DNA from: Flemingiibacterium sp045636265
Lineage (GTDB): Bacteria; Bacillota; Clostridia; Oscillospirales; CAG-272
DNA: 64,000 bases
Direction of reading: 5' to 3'
Assembly: GCA_045636265.1 (NCBI GenBank)
Contig: JAZTXD010000170.1
Location: forward strand, 31,800 to 95,799
The notes below the pieces were generated by a model, which was given only the letters and a program-made list of their open reading frames with translations, was not told the origin of the DNA and did not search any database. Positions 14,920 to 23,917 of the stretch are shown here, in pieces. The first letter of the stretch is position 1. Each line of letters begins with the position of its first letter. Both the position numbers and the translations under genes were made by a program.

Positions 14920-16995
14920 ATGAAATTAGCTGATGCATTGGCACAATATGACGTAGTATATTTGAGGAAAATGTGTAGATTTTTCAGAGGTGATGCCTCC
15001 GCGGTTCCGAAGGAAGTTATCATAGAAAAAATTCTTGTTCCCGAAATAACGAATAAAGAGTATTTATTCACCTGCTTTGCTCTGATGAACAAGGAAGCAC
15101 AGACGGATTATTTCAACACAGCTGTAAACGGAGCCACGCGAAAGCACGACAAATCCACCAGTGGAGTTGAAAAAATTATCATTGATGCAGCCATGTTTTC
15201 GCAAATAATTCTAAAAAATGCGCTTAAGGGAAATCGTACAAAAATACATAAAAATCCCAAAGACGATTTCCTGAAAAGTTGGCTGTATCTTGGTGGTCTA
15301 TACATCCGAATCAATAAGGGTACAGATATAATTTGCGATGAAATAGTTGACTTTGTAAATGAATGTATTGCTACGCCTGCAGATGCCGGCAGACGTACAT
15401 ACTCCGAGGCCCAACTTGATCTCGATCGCGAAATGATATCCATGCGAGCCAACTACATAAACAGATTGATGGAGGTATACGGAGTAATAAGCTGGTCGTA
15501 TGCAGAACTCATATTTGCGTCGCTTTATTTTGAGCCGCTGTTTTTACATCCGTTTACAAGCTCGCTTGCGGTGAGATTGGCACTGTGCGAGAATAGCGAG
15601 ATTTCTGGAACTTCAAACGACGTCGTTATGCCGCTTTGGTCGATAGTAGAGGAAGGGGACTACTTATCAAATTTCTTTATTGACAACCCTGACGAAATTA
15701 TTGCTTGTCAGAAAAAGGTTGACATCTACATCCCGTCGGAGTATAACGAACTATTCCACAGAGAGAATTTAGGCAAAAGCATATCAGACATCGAATGTAA
15801 GCAAAACGAAGCTTTCAGGATGTTCGATAAATATTGTGTGGAGTGCTACGGTTGTACTCCTGAAACGGCACGTAGTATGCGCCTTAGCGTTGAAAGCTGT
15901 CTCACTATTTCCGGCATTCAAAGCGAGCGTGATGAAATATATAATTTAATTGCGGTTGAACTCATCGAAACATTTGGCGAGATCAAGGCAAGAGACACTC
16001 TGATTACGCTTCTGGACAATATACACGATAACTTTAACAATTGGAAATGCAGTGGATATACTCCGCGAGAGTACCGTGAAATGGAGCAGGACGGCTGGCA
16101 TAGACCTGATGAAAGATTTGGGAGAGAATACGAAAAAGAGTGGCCTGCCGAAGAAGCAGCAACCTTTGCCGATCTTAAAGTGGAAAAGCTCAACTTAGAT
16201 AAGATTAGCGACGAAGAGTTAGTAATGCTAAAAAATTTAGCGTTATTACCTGACGACGGCATGAGCGCAGATATGTTTGATGAGTTTGTGAACGTAAGCG
16301 AGGATTTCAGCTTTAATACGTTCTACCTTAATCATTGGATATATCTAATACGAAATGATGGGTCGCCAGATAAAATCGTACTTCGCCCTGAAATAAAACG
16401 TGCAGTGTGGAAATATGCAATGCCCACCTTCGATGATTATTATGTTATGATAAACAATATCAACAAGTGGGCGCGAAGCAACTATAAGTTAATCAATGAG
16501 TACGAAATGGGACGTATTACAAATAAAGAGCTCGTCCAAAAGGTTGAGGATGCCAAAGAGTTCTGCAGAAACACGCTTCGCCCTATTGTCAAGGTTATTT
16601 GTGGGTTAAAAGCAAAGAGAGGCTCGCAGATGCGCGTGTATGTGGAATCAATATTCGATGTACTTGACCTTGTGTTCACAACTGATTGTGAAGTATACGA
16701 GGCGCAAAACATCGAAAACGAAAAAATGCTCATCTATTCAAGGCTCGCGGAGATAGATTTCGAATATTATTCGCCATACGTCCGAAAGACTTGTGAGAGG
16801 CTGTCTTATAGCGCAAGCTGTGGCTTTATCGGCGATGCCGGTATTCTTTCAAAAATATATGATGATATCAAGGAACGCTATTACAGCGAGAATTTGTCGG
16901 AATGTGATCTGCCGCGGATTGAAGTTTTTGAAGATGAAAGCGACTCCGACGCAGAATATATTGAATTTGAAGATGACGATGAACTCCCGTTTTGA
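14920..16995 (+). CDS. 691-residue unrecognised island protein with acidic tail
   Basis: Third gene of the operon, preceded by AAAGGAGAG. The N-terminus (YLRKMCRFFRGDASAVPKEV) has the spacing of a SAP/Rho-N-like helix-loop-helix. Around residue 380 is NNWKCSGYTPREYREM, and near 430-490 a segment (DEELVMLKNLALLPDDGMS, later KIVLRPEIKRAVW) resembles the winged-helix region that follows STAND NTPase domains, but no P-loop is present. The C-terminus is strongly acidic (EYIEFEDDDELPF). No membrane segment or signal peptide. I do not recognise a family; nucleic-acid or partner binding in the same system as the FtsH-like and PolC-like proteins is inferred from the operon. Confidence 0.6.
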   Translation: MKLADALAQYDVVYLRKMCRFFRGDASAVPKEVIIEKILVPEITNKEYLFTCFALMNKEAQTDYFNTAVNGATRKHDKSTSGVEKIIIDAAMFSQIILKNALKGNRTKIHKNPKDDFLKSWLYLGGLYIRINKGTDIICDEIVDFVNECIATPADAGRRTYSEAQLDLDREMISMRANYINRLMEVYGVISWSYAELIFASLYFEPLFLHPFTSSLAVRLALCENSEISGTSNDVVMPLWSIVEEGDYLSNFFIDNPDEIIACQKKVDIYIPSEYNELFHRENLGKSISDIECKQNEAFRMFDKYCVECYGCTPETARSMRLSVESCLTISGIQSERDEIYNLIAVELIETFGEIKARDTLITLLDNIHDNFNNWKCSGYTPREYREMEQDGWHRPDERFGREYEKEWPAEEAATFADLKVEKLNLDKISDEELVMLKNLALLPDDGMSADMFDEFVNVSEDFSFNTFYLNHWIYLIRNDGSPDKIVLRPEIKRAVWKYAMPTFDDYYVMINNINKWARSNYKLINEYEMGRITNKELVQKVEDAKEFCRNTLRPIVKVICGLKAKRGSQMRVYVESIFDVLDLVFTTDCEVYEAQNIENEKMLIYSRLAEIDFEYYSPYVRKTCERLSYSASCGFIGDAGILSKIYDDIKERYYSENLSECDLPRIEVFEDESDSDAEYIEFEDDDELPF

Positions 16996-17010
16996 GGTTA
17001 GTAAGGAAAG

Positions 17011-17595
17011 ATGAGAAATGAATATAGTAATATGACCCTTAAAGAAAGAATTATCGCTATAATGATTGTTGTTTCTATCGTTATATTTCAGATCTGTGCA
17101 CTTGCTCCACTATTATTAAGCGGTTTTGCCGATACTGGCTGGAGCATTACAGATGGAATCATCTATATTGCCTTCGCAGAGATTGTATTTGTGTCTATTG
17201 TTGTAAAATATTATATAATTACACAACGAATTATAAATAGCCACAATATGGCCCTGTCCCACTTCTGCACCGATAATAGCGAAGAGTTCGATGATGATAT
17301 AGGCGATGATGTTTTATTATTACCCGAAGAACTGTTGTCAGACAGAGGTTATTCTGCGCTAAATTTGCAATCTAAGCTATTTAAAGTGCTTTCAATTACC
17401 TTTTTAACACTGTATTGCGTTTGTATTATCATAACGCTGATTAACGGTTTATCAGAGATACAAAATTTGATGAACATCGATTTGATACCCACATCACGAT
17501 TCTTGATTCTGATAGGTACTGCATTTTCTGTTTCCGACGCCTTCTTTAACTGGCTATTGATGAAGGCAGAAGAAATGTACTACGTAAATGATTAA
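17011..17595 (+). CDS. Predicted multi-pass membrane protein, last gene of the island operon
   Basis: A 194-residue protein starting 15 bp after the previous stop. Hydrophobic segments fall at about residues 13-36, 43-66, 127-150 and 160-180, giving three or four membrane passes, with a central acidic cytoplasmic-type loop (NSEEFDDDIGDDV). No family recognised. A membrane partner at the end of a protease/dead-polymerase operon is reminiscent of effector or anchor subunits in abortive-infection systems, but this is inference. Confidence 0.6.
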   Translation: MRNEYSNMTLKERIIAIMIVVSIVIFQICALAPLLLSGFADTGWSITDGIIYIAFAEIVFVSIVVKYYIITQRIINSHNMALSHFCTDNSEEFDDDIGDDVLLLPEELLSDRGYSALNLQSKLFKVLSITFLTLYCVCIIITLINGLSEIQNLMNIDLIPTSRFLILIGTAFSVSDAFFNWLLMKAEEMYYVND

Positions 17596-17616
17596 GAGTG
17601 TACGGATATAGATAGT

Positions 17617-17659
17617 AAAACCCGCATTGCTAGCATTATTAGCTCGTAATGCGGGTTTT
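17617..17659 (+). terminator. Terminator of the FtsH-like operon
   Basis: AAAACCCGCATT (17617-17628) pairs with AATGCGGGTTTT (17648-17659). Symmetry allows it to serve both directions, between the operon and the convergent DUF2357 gene. Confidence 0.8.
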
Positions 17660-17748
17660 CACATCTAAAAGAGAGGATCATCTTGATCACATTCTTCAAA
17701 ACTTGGAATCATACGGTGACCAGTTTCATACATGCGCAAGGATGGCGT

Positions 17749-20451
17749 TTAATCATGTGGATAAGGACATTTTACATGCCAGTTTGTAAGTGTATTATCC
17801 TTCGTTTTTAGAGGCATGTGATAACTATCAAACTCATGCTTGATTAAGATGTGATTTTGGCCGGGAACATCACAATGTGTTTCAACTCTGAATTCTCCAC
17901 AATCTTTACAGGTTACATAATATTTTTCAGCACCACTCATGGTAAGCAGAGTTTTTTTGGAGATATTTGTACTGCCGCATTCCCAACATACATTACAGGA
18001 TTGTTCCTTATACTCAAAAATGAGCTTGAAAAGCGCATTGAACGCTGTTTCGTTACCCGGCGTTAATTGTACCATTCCAATTGGATGGGGACCACAATCA
18101 GTAACCGCACTTTTAAGCTCTTCGCCATACAGACGAGTTTCGCCATTGGTTAAATATTCTATGTCAAGTAGCCTTGAGAACATTTTTAATCCGTCGGTCG
18201 TTGATTCAGAAACACATGGTTCTGCAACTATCAGATATGACCCCATTATCTTGGGAGGAGGATCTTCTGGCCTTTTGGGGATTAAAGAAAAACATTCCAT
18301 ATCCTCAACATATTTTTTCGCTGCAACATCACGTACTTCTTTCTTTTGATGAGTTTCGGAGAACTTCTTGTATTTAGCATCAAAGAAGTACCAATGTCCA
18401 TTATCTGGGAAAAATATTGCATAATCTGGCGTGCGTTTTTTTTCGTTATGTATATTTTTGAATTCATGATTGTAATAAAAAACAATTCTCAAATACTCAC
18501 CATTAATATTTTTACAAAGCCGAATTTGAAAATCTTTGTGCGATATTCCACCTTCCCTAACGAATTGATCAAAAATGTTTTTTTGAATCGTTTCTGCGGC
18601 AAGCGCTTCTCCGGATTCTGGTTTATCGGGATTAAATCCGAGTTCGATCAGGCGAGACAAAATTTTGTAAAATATCCAATACTCATATATTTCATGCGTG
18701 TCTCTTACACCGAAGGCATTTACATCGAGATGACCGCTCAAAATATAGTGTGTGTTTACCATTTTCGCCATGAGGTCATAAATTTCGCGGTAGTTATAAT
18801 CTCTTGCGAATTTTGGCGTTTTTGAAGGAGGAAAGGTTAAAGATGATTCTGACGGGATCCCATTGATCCATTTAGAATAATCTAAAAGAAGCTTTGCTTT
18901 TTCAAATGCGTCATTGTATTTAGTACAGTCTTGGGTACATGTATTATTGTAGTCCGATCTGATTTTTGCACTTCTTTCAAGAAACTCTTTTTCATAATCT
19001 GGGTCACGAATGTCAAAATTATATCCATTTTTCTTTAATTGTTCAGAGTATGCATCTTCGATTTTATATATGGAATTATAATCATTGTTGGTGTTGGGAA
19101 TACCACTGATTATTTCATAGGTTCCTTGTGCAGTTACATAGTTGTAGCTATTATTAATGCGCATGGCGCACTCAACTTCCATCCAATCTTCCTGTTCGTT
19201 AGAAGCGGTAAATAGCTTACACAGAATAGTACAAAATCTTAATGCTTCTTCCTTGTTCGAAGTATAGTATTCTATCGCCCAGCTTGATGGAACAGTTCCT
19301 TGCTTATGAAAGGGCACATACGGCGAGTCGGGGGTACGATTGCTTAAATCATTCAGTTCATTGGTAAATATTTTATAGAATCTGTTTTTATGGTAAAAGC
19401 AAATTTTTCCGAGCTTGCTTGGATCTTTTTTAGATACGAAGAGTTTAAGTGTTTTCTTTTCCAGGTTGGTTTGTTCACATAGGGGATCTTTTATAGTTGT
19501 TCCGAGATACTTGTATCTGCCTTGTTGCGTGTTTGATGCGATTGGTGGGGATAATGTCATTTTAGGAGCTTTTTCAGGTTTGTAATATGTATTAATACTA
19601 TCATATGAATTTTTCAGCCTCTCCAAAAATGTTTTTATCACGCGGTTTTCATATACATCAAGACTCTCCGTGTAATCAATACTTGCAGTCTTACCTGCAC
19701 CGCCTGAACGCATATAATCGCGGAAAACGCGCGAATCAAACTTGTGAAGCTTGTGAACAGGTGTCTTGGTATAGCACTTCTCTAAATTTACCGCCGGATT
19801 TCGCTCAATTCTGCCAAGAACATGCTTCATTCGTGTTACCCATTCCTCCAAATCATCCACAGCCTCACCGATTCCAACAGCAGAGTTTGACCTTGTCACG
19901 AAGGCATCGTGCAGTGAAATTAGGTCATTCAGCATGACGAGATACTCATTAACTGTGACTCCGGATGGCAAAACATATATCCATGGAGATGTGTAAATGA
20001 TTTTGTCGGTATTCTTGACTTTCACAAAAACGCGAAATACCCCTGCGGCTGTGATACAGTCAACATCGCCCCTGTTAGGTGTGTATACAGTATTTCCGTT
20101 CTGTACTGATGTTTTGTACGATGTGTTTTGATACCACCAGCTGGATTCATTATCTTCTACGAGATCGTTCCACTTAATCTTGCCGTCGGCACGAACTGAA
20201 TCGTTAATGGATAATTTCAGATCTTCTTTTTTGTATGAATCGCCGTTATCAAGCTCCAATTTGAATGCAATCTGATTGTATGAATCAGCACCGGGAGTGT
20301 AGTCGTGGGTTGGTATTTGCCAGCGCTTTTCTCCGGTTTGTTCATCTGAAACTTCTATCTCACCGATTTGAATAGTTTCAAGTTGTATCTTTGAAAATTT
20401 GAAATTTTCCTCATTCGGTTTAAATCGAAATTTCGCGGGCACAATTTTCAT
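17749..20451 (-). CDS. DUF2357/PD-(D/E)XK nuclease, McrC-like subunit
   Basis: A 900-residue protein, 16 bp downstream of the McrB-like gene. The N-terminal half is of the DUF2357 type seen in McrC relatives; around residues 670-695 RTPDYAIFFP followed by WYFFDAKYKKF gives a PD-(D/E)XK nuclease core (D, then D-x-K). Cysteine pairs CWECGS and CKDCGE near residues 822 and 852 form a C-terminal zinc ribbon. With its AAA partner it should make a McrBC-like, modification-dependent or otherwise nucleic-acid-triggered restriction system. Catalytic residues are present; the recognised target is unknown. Confidence 0.8.
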   Translation of the reverse strand: MKIVPAKFRFKPNEENFKFSKIQLETIQIGEIEVSDEQTGEKRWQIPTHDYTPGADSYNQIAFKLELDNGDSYKKEDLKLSINDSVRADGKIKWNDLVEDNESSWWYQNTSYKTSVQNGNTVYTPNRGDVDCITAAGVFRVFVKVKNTDKIIYTSPWIYVLPSGVTVNEYLVMLNDLISLHDAFVTRSNSAVGIGEAVDDLEEWVTRMKHVLGRIERNPAVNLEKCYTKTPVHKLHKFDSRVFRDYMRSGGAGKTASIDYTESLDVYENRVIKTFLERLKNSYDSINTYYKPEKAPKMTLSPPIASNTQQGRYKYLGTTIKDPLCEQTNLEKKTLKLFVSKKDPSKLGKICFYHKNRFYKIFTNELNDLSNRTPDSPYVPFHKQGTVPSSWAIEYYTSNKEEALRFCTILCKLFTASNEQEDWMEVECAMRINNSYNYVTAQGTYEIISGIPNTNNDYNSIYKIEDAYSEQLKKNGYNFDIRDPDYEKEFLERSAKIRSDYNNTCTQDCTKYNDAFEKAKLLLDYSKWINGIPSESSLTFPPSKTPKFARDYNYREIYDLMAKMVNTHYILSGHLDVNAFGVRDTHEIYEYWIFYKILSRLIELGFNPDKPESGEALAAETIQKNIFDQFVREGGISHKDFQIRLCKNINGEYLRIVFYYNHEFKNIHNEKKRTPDYAIFFPDNGHWYFFDAKYKKFSETHQKKEVRDVAAKKYVEDMECFSLIPKRPEDPPPKIMGSYLIVAEPCVSESTTDGLKMFSRLLDIEYLTNGETRLYGEELKSAVTDCGPHPIGMVQLTPGNETAFNALFKLIFEYKEQSCNVCWECGSTNISKKTLLTMSGAEKYYVTCKDCGEFRVETHCDVPGQNHILIKHEFDSYHMPLKTKDNTLTNWHVKCPYPHD

Positions 20452-20467
20452 TTTATTTCCTCACAGA

Positions 20468-22132
20468 TCAGTCTATCCAATATGAACTTTGGATTTTTCC
20501 ACAGCGAGCACTTGTAAGCGGCCATTTGGACTTGTCGGGTTCGGATACGTTGAGATATTCCTTATAATTATCATTGAATTTTCCCCAATCCACTTCGGAA
20601 TTTATCGCAGGCAAGAGCTTGGAGAGGGCTGAGAGGTCGGCAAACATATCATCCGATAACCCTAATACAGTATGCAACGCATACATTTTTTTCGCAAACT
20701 TCTCAAAACGCGGGTTTTCGTTTTTGAAAACGGAGTTATAGCTAGAAGGATCTTGCTCGAATTGGGTATAAGGATAGTATGATTCATCATTGGGCTGGAA
20801 TTTCTCGTTTACACTATCACCATCGCCGCGCTTGAACTCGATAAAAAAGCTTCTATCGATAACCTTGGGACTGAGCATATTGGTTGTGTCATCCATATTC
20901 AGCGTTCCGACAAAGCGCACATTTGGAGGGAGTTGAAAGTCGCGATAATCTGCAAGCAGTGAGGTTTTACGCTTGTCTTCGTCGTTGATTCCCTTTTCGT
21001 GCTCCTTCAACCGATTGTTAACCCATTTGTTGATGCTGTATGGTAATAGGCGTATGGTACGATCAGCATCGGCTTTTTCATATGTCAGGATAGATAGAAA
21101 CGATGCAAAGTAGTATTCAACCTTTGCGAGGTTCATTTCATCGAGGCAAATGATATGTAGGCGGGATTTTTCTTCGAGCTGTTCGTATTCATTTCGAGCT
21201 TCAATCAGTGCGTCAAGGAATGGCGTGCTGTGATAAGTTCCCTGCATTGGGTTATAATATCCCATAAGGTCAGATGCATCGGTCCAATTTGACTGAACTT
21301 GAATCATCGTACACTTAGCGCCGATAGCATCAGCCATTTTTCTTGCAAATGTGGTTTTACCTGTGCCGGGATCGCCAGACAGTACGATTATCTGATCTGT
21401 GTTGAGTGCCATAAGGAACCGCTCGACTTTGTTTTGGTCGTATTTGTATGGTAGTTTAGAATTGATGCGCGTTAAATCGAGTCCGGAATTGATCATTCCC
21501 TTGGATAAAAACTCGGTTTTATATGTTGATTCATAGAGACCGAGAGATTTATATTGTTCCATTTTTTTCTCCAATTCTTCAAAGTACATTTTTTTCTTCT
21601 CTAATTCGCTGCCTATATCACGAAGTCGGCGGCGATTATGTTTAATTTGCTTATTAATATCTTGCGCATTAGTATATCTTTTTAGCAAGGAATATGGTTC
21701 AGAGGTTAATGCTTGATTGAATTCTTCATCCAATTGTATAGCATTAAGTATTTCGTCAATGCTCGAAGTTTCATTTAAATGTAATTCATCAAAACTGCGA
21801 CATATAGAAGAATCAGTTTTAAGTAAGTTGTTAACATCTTTACATGAATCAAGCATGGGAAGAAATAATACTTTTGTATCATTTTTGTAATTTAGATTAT
21901 CAGCAGAAACGAAAAAATATCTGTATGTGTTGTATGGATAATTTAATATATTACCATACAAATCGGTAATTTCCTGAATGTTATTATCTTCTTTAATGAA
22001 GGTGCCTTTGAATATAGGATATATGTCAGCATCCAAACGGTGTATTAGAATATCGTTTAAAACAAAAGATAACTTTTCATTGTCATTATTTATTGAATTT
22101 AAGTTTTTCAAATAGTCTTTAAAGAGTAACAT
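20468..22132 (-). CDS. McrB-like AAA+ motor of the DUF2357 nuclease system
   Basis: A 554-residue protein with Walker A GDPGTGKT (253-260), Walker B LHIICLDE (325-332), sensor GTLNMDDTT and a following SPKVIDRSF arginine motif, the pattern of McrB-type AAA_5 ATPases paired with DUF2357 nucleases. The N-terminal 200 residues lack a recognised DNA-recognition domain but include a charged coiled-coil at about 160-200 (NKQIKHNRRRLRDIGSELEK). It would power translocation or assembly for the downstream nuclease, with which it forms an operon. Base composition is low-GC, consistent with horizontal acquisition. Confidence 0.85.
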   Translation of the reverse strand: MLLFKDYLKNLNSINNDNEKLSFVLNDILIHRLDADIYPIFKGTFIKEDNNIQEITDLYGNILNYPYNTYRYFFVSADNLNYKNDTKVLFLPMLDSCKDVNNLLKTDSSICRSFDELHLNETSSIDEILNAIQLDEEFNQALTSEPYSLLKRYTNAQDINKQIKHNRRRLRDIGSELEKKKMYFEELEKKMEQYKSLGLYESTYKTEFLSKGMINSGLDLTRINSKLPYKYDQNKVERFLMALNTDQIIVLSGDPGTGKTTFARKMADAIGAKCTMIQVQSNWTDASDLMGYYNPMQGTYHSTPFLDALIEARNEYEQLEEKSRLHIICLDEMNLAKVEYYFASFLSILTYEKADADRTIRLLPYSINKWVNNRLKEHEKGINDEDKRKTSLLADYRDFQLPPNVRFVGTLNMDDTTNMLSPKVIDRSFFIEFKRGDGDSVNEKFQPNDESYYPYTQFEQDPSSYNSVFKNENPRFEKFAKKMYALHTVLGLSDDMFADLSALSKLLPAINSEVDWGKFNDNYKEYLNVSEPDKSKWPLTSARCGKIQSSYWID

Positions 22133-22150
22133 AACTATACTTCCTTCATC

Positions 22151-22294
22151 TCAAGTAAGCATCAGCGATCCGTTTCGCTCTGAAACCAATCCAACCGACA
22201 GGTTTCTGCGAAGACGTGCCAATTTTATTTGCTCGCCCATTTGTGCTAATATTTTTACGACCTGCGGCAATACGGTCGCGGCTTTTCTACTCAT
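22151..22294 (-). pseudogene. Truncated HipB-like XRE regulator
   Basis: A 47-residue ORF starting MSRKAATVLPQVVKILAQ and continuing GEQIKLARLRRNLSVGLVSER, the N-terminal half of HipB/XRE antitoxin-like regulators, then breaks off with a short unrelated tail and a stop. The second HTH helices are missing, so DNA binding is doubtful. It ends 18 bp before the McrB-like gene. Its promoter and dyad operator are intact, so it may now mainly provide transcription for the McrB-like/DUF2357 operon. A second open frame across the same bases has no start and was not called. Confidence 0.65.
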
Positions 22295-22317
22295 GTCAAT
22301 ACCACCTTATGTTTATT

Positions 22318-22346
22318 ATTATAGACCAAAACCATGGTTTGGTCAA
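22318..22346 (-). promoter_or_regulatory. Promoter with dyad operator upstream of HipB remnant and McrBC-like operon
   Basis: Minus-strand TTGACC (22341-22346) and TATAAT (22318-22323), spacer 17 bp. The spacer is almost filled by a near-palindrome, GACCAAA-ACCATGG-TTTGGTC (22324-22344), a typical XRE/HipB-type operator. Confidence 0.75.
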
Positions 22347-22399
22347 TATATATAAACATAATTTTTTATGTAGACACGATTTTTTGCTCGTAACGCTCG

Positions 22400-22654
22400 T
22401 CAAACCGTAAGACCAAACTCATACCTCACCGTAGCTTTATGCTCCTTCAAAATCCTACTCGCCCGCTCAAATCTCGCGCGTCGTACGGGTTTCACGTTCT
22501 TAACCATCTGACCGCCGATAGAGCCTGCCTGACGGGAAGTGAGTTCACCGTTGTAACCCTGCTTAAGGTTAACGCCAACTTCGCTTGCTGCCTCCATCTT
22601 GAACTGCTCGAGAGCTGCCTTAGCCTCGGGAACTACAATCTTATTAGTAGACAT
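22400..22654 (-). CDS. Alpha/beta-type small acid-soluble spore protein, C-terminally extended
   Basis: SASPs coat and protect spore DNA and are cut by the Gpr protease at germination. This 84-residue protein has the family core: NKIVVPEAKAALEQFKMEAA, the Gpr site EAASEV, and the helix LTSRQAGSIGGQMVK. After QMVK, the usual short ending is replaced by about 35 basic residues (VRRARFERASRILKEHK), making it longer than common 60-75-residue SASPs. GGAGA lies upstream of the ATG. Shows the organism makes endospores. First clearly chromosomal gene to the right of the island. Confidence 0.85.
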   Translation of the reverse strand: MSTNKIVVPEAKAALEQFKMEAASEVGVNLKQGYNGELTSRQAGSIGGQMVKNVKPVRRARFERASRILKEHKATVRYEFGLTV

Positions 22655-22740
22655 AGTCTGTTTTCTCCTTTTGGAAAATATCTATATTATCGACATATTC
22701 CGCATCTTCCGCGATGTTTCGCGAAAACCGTCACGCATGT

Positions 22741-22788
22741 GTCGGGCGGGATACATCTGTTAATTGAGCCTTGACGTTTCCGCCCGAC
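22741..22788. other. GC-rich inverted repeat upstream of the spore protein gene
   Basis: GTCGGGCGG (22741-22749) pairs with CCGCCCGAC (22780-22788) across 30 bases in otherwise AT-rich DNA. It could be part of the SASP mRNA leader or a terminator stem from a lost gene. No gene is seen between 22655 and 22978. Confidence 0.4.
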
Positions 22789-22909
22789 TCTGATACTATT
22801 ATCGCCGATATCACAGTTTATATAAGTGGGAATTTCATGCGGCGGTGGAAAACTCAATATAAAATCAAGCGCAAATGTATGAGAAATTTAATTTTTTATC
22901 TTTCTGCAC

Positions 22910-22938
22910 TTGACTTTTCCATGACGGAATGATATCAT
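22910..22938 (+). promoter_or_regulatory. Promoter of the transporter/alpha-galactosidase operon
   Basis: TTGACT (22910-22915), 17-bp spacer, TATCAT (22933-22938); start codon 40 bp downstream. Confidence 0.65.
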
Positions 22939-22978
22939 TATACAAAGATGAAAACAATTTAGTTAAAGAGGCTGTGTG

Positions 22979-23893
22979 ATGATTGATTATATTATAATTT
23001 TACTCGCTGTCGCGTGCTTTGCGGGACAGTTCGCGTTTACAAAGCTTTATGAGAGGGTTATAAAGCAAACCACTGTAACATCCCTTATTATGCTCAGCGC
23101 AACGGGTGTTGTGGGAACGCTTTTATACCTCGCTGTCGGCGGATTCAAGGTGAATTTTTCGCCGATTTCCGTTATTCTTGCAGTCGCGCTGGCGTGCATT
23201 ATGGTTCCTTACTATATGGTAGGCATCAAGGTGCTCTCGCTCGGAAGCCTTGCAATATACAGCATGTTTATGATGCTCGGCGGAATGTTGGTGCCGTTTT
23301 TCTACGGAGTCATTTTTCTTGATGAAGCAGTTTCCGTGTGGCAAATACTCGGTGCGGTGCTCTTAACGCTCTTTATAGTTTTGCAGGCAGTCTGGCAGAA
23401 GTCACCGGATGAGGGCGATGCAAAGGGGGCAAAAGGGACAAAATATCTTTTCTTTGCGCTTTGCCTTGTAATATTCTTCCTCAACGGTGCAACCTCGGTT
23501 ATATCCAAGGCGCATCAGATAAGTGCGGGCGCTGTAGATGAGGTGAGCTTCACGGTTATCTACTGCTTTCTTACTGCACTTTTCGGTGTGGTGCTGCTGC
23601 CGTTCGGATTCATAAAAAATAAAGCAGAGGCAAAAATAAAAACACGCGAAACTCTCAGAATAAAGCCACTTCTCACTATGTTTCTTATTGGTGCTGCGGC
23701 GCATACGGGAAACTTCCTTCTCTTAAAAGCTGCATCAAACGTTCCGGCATCTGTTCAGTATCCGCTTGTTTCGGGCGGCGTAATCGTACTCTCGGCGCTC
23801 ACTTCGGCGTATATATTTAAAGAAAAGCTGTCTTTGAAGGAATGGCTGTCGGTTGCGGGCGTATTTGCATCAACGTTTCTGTTTGCGTTTTAA
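22979..23893 (+). CDS. EamA-like (DMT superfamily) transporter
   Basis: A 304-residue hydrophobic protein with about ten transmembrane segments, organised as two related halves separated by a short charged loop (KSPDEGDAKGAKG), as in drug/metabolite transporters of the EamA type. The second half contains the usual ending AAHTGNFLLLKAASNVPASV then a membrane helix. AAAGAGG lies about eight bases before the ATG. It is 24 bp upstream of an alpha-galactosidase gene in the same direction, so it may import or export the sugar or its aglycone; substrate unknown. Confidence 0.8.
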   Translation: MIDYIIILLAVACFAGQFAFTKLYERVIKQTTVTSLIMLSATGVVGTLLYLAVGGFKVNFSPISVILAVALACIMVPYYMVGIKVLSLGSLAIYSMFMMLGGMLVPFFYGVIFLDEAVSVWQILGAVLLTLFIVLQAVWQKSPDEGDAKGAKGTKYLFFALCLVIFFLNGATSVISKAHQISAGAVDEVSFTVIYCFLTALFGVVLLPFGFIKNKAEAKIKTRETLRIKPLLTMFLIGAAAHTGNFLLLKAASNVPASVQYPLVSGGVIVLSALTSAYIFKEKLSLKEWLSVAGVFASTFLFAF

Positions 23894-23917
23894 GTTATAC
23901 ATATTATGAGGTGAATT

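Noticed and set aside
22148..22285. Second open frame across the HipB remnant, ending in a plausible C-terminus
   Set aside because: It begins after a stop codon with no usable start; the HipB-like frame has both start signal and family similarity.
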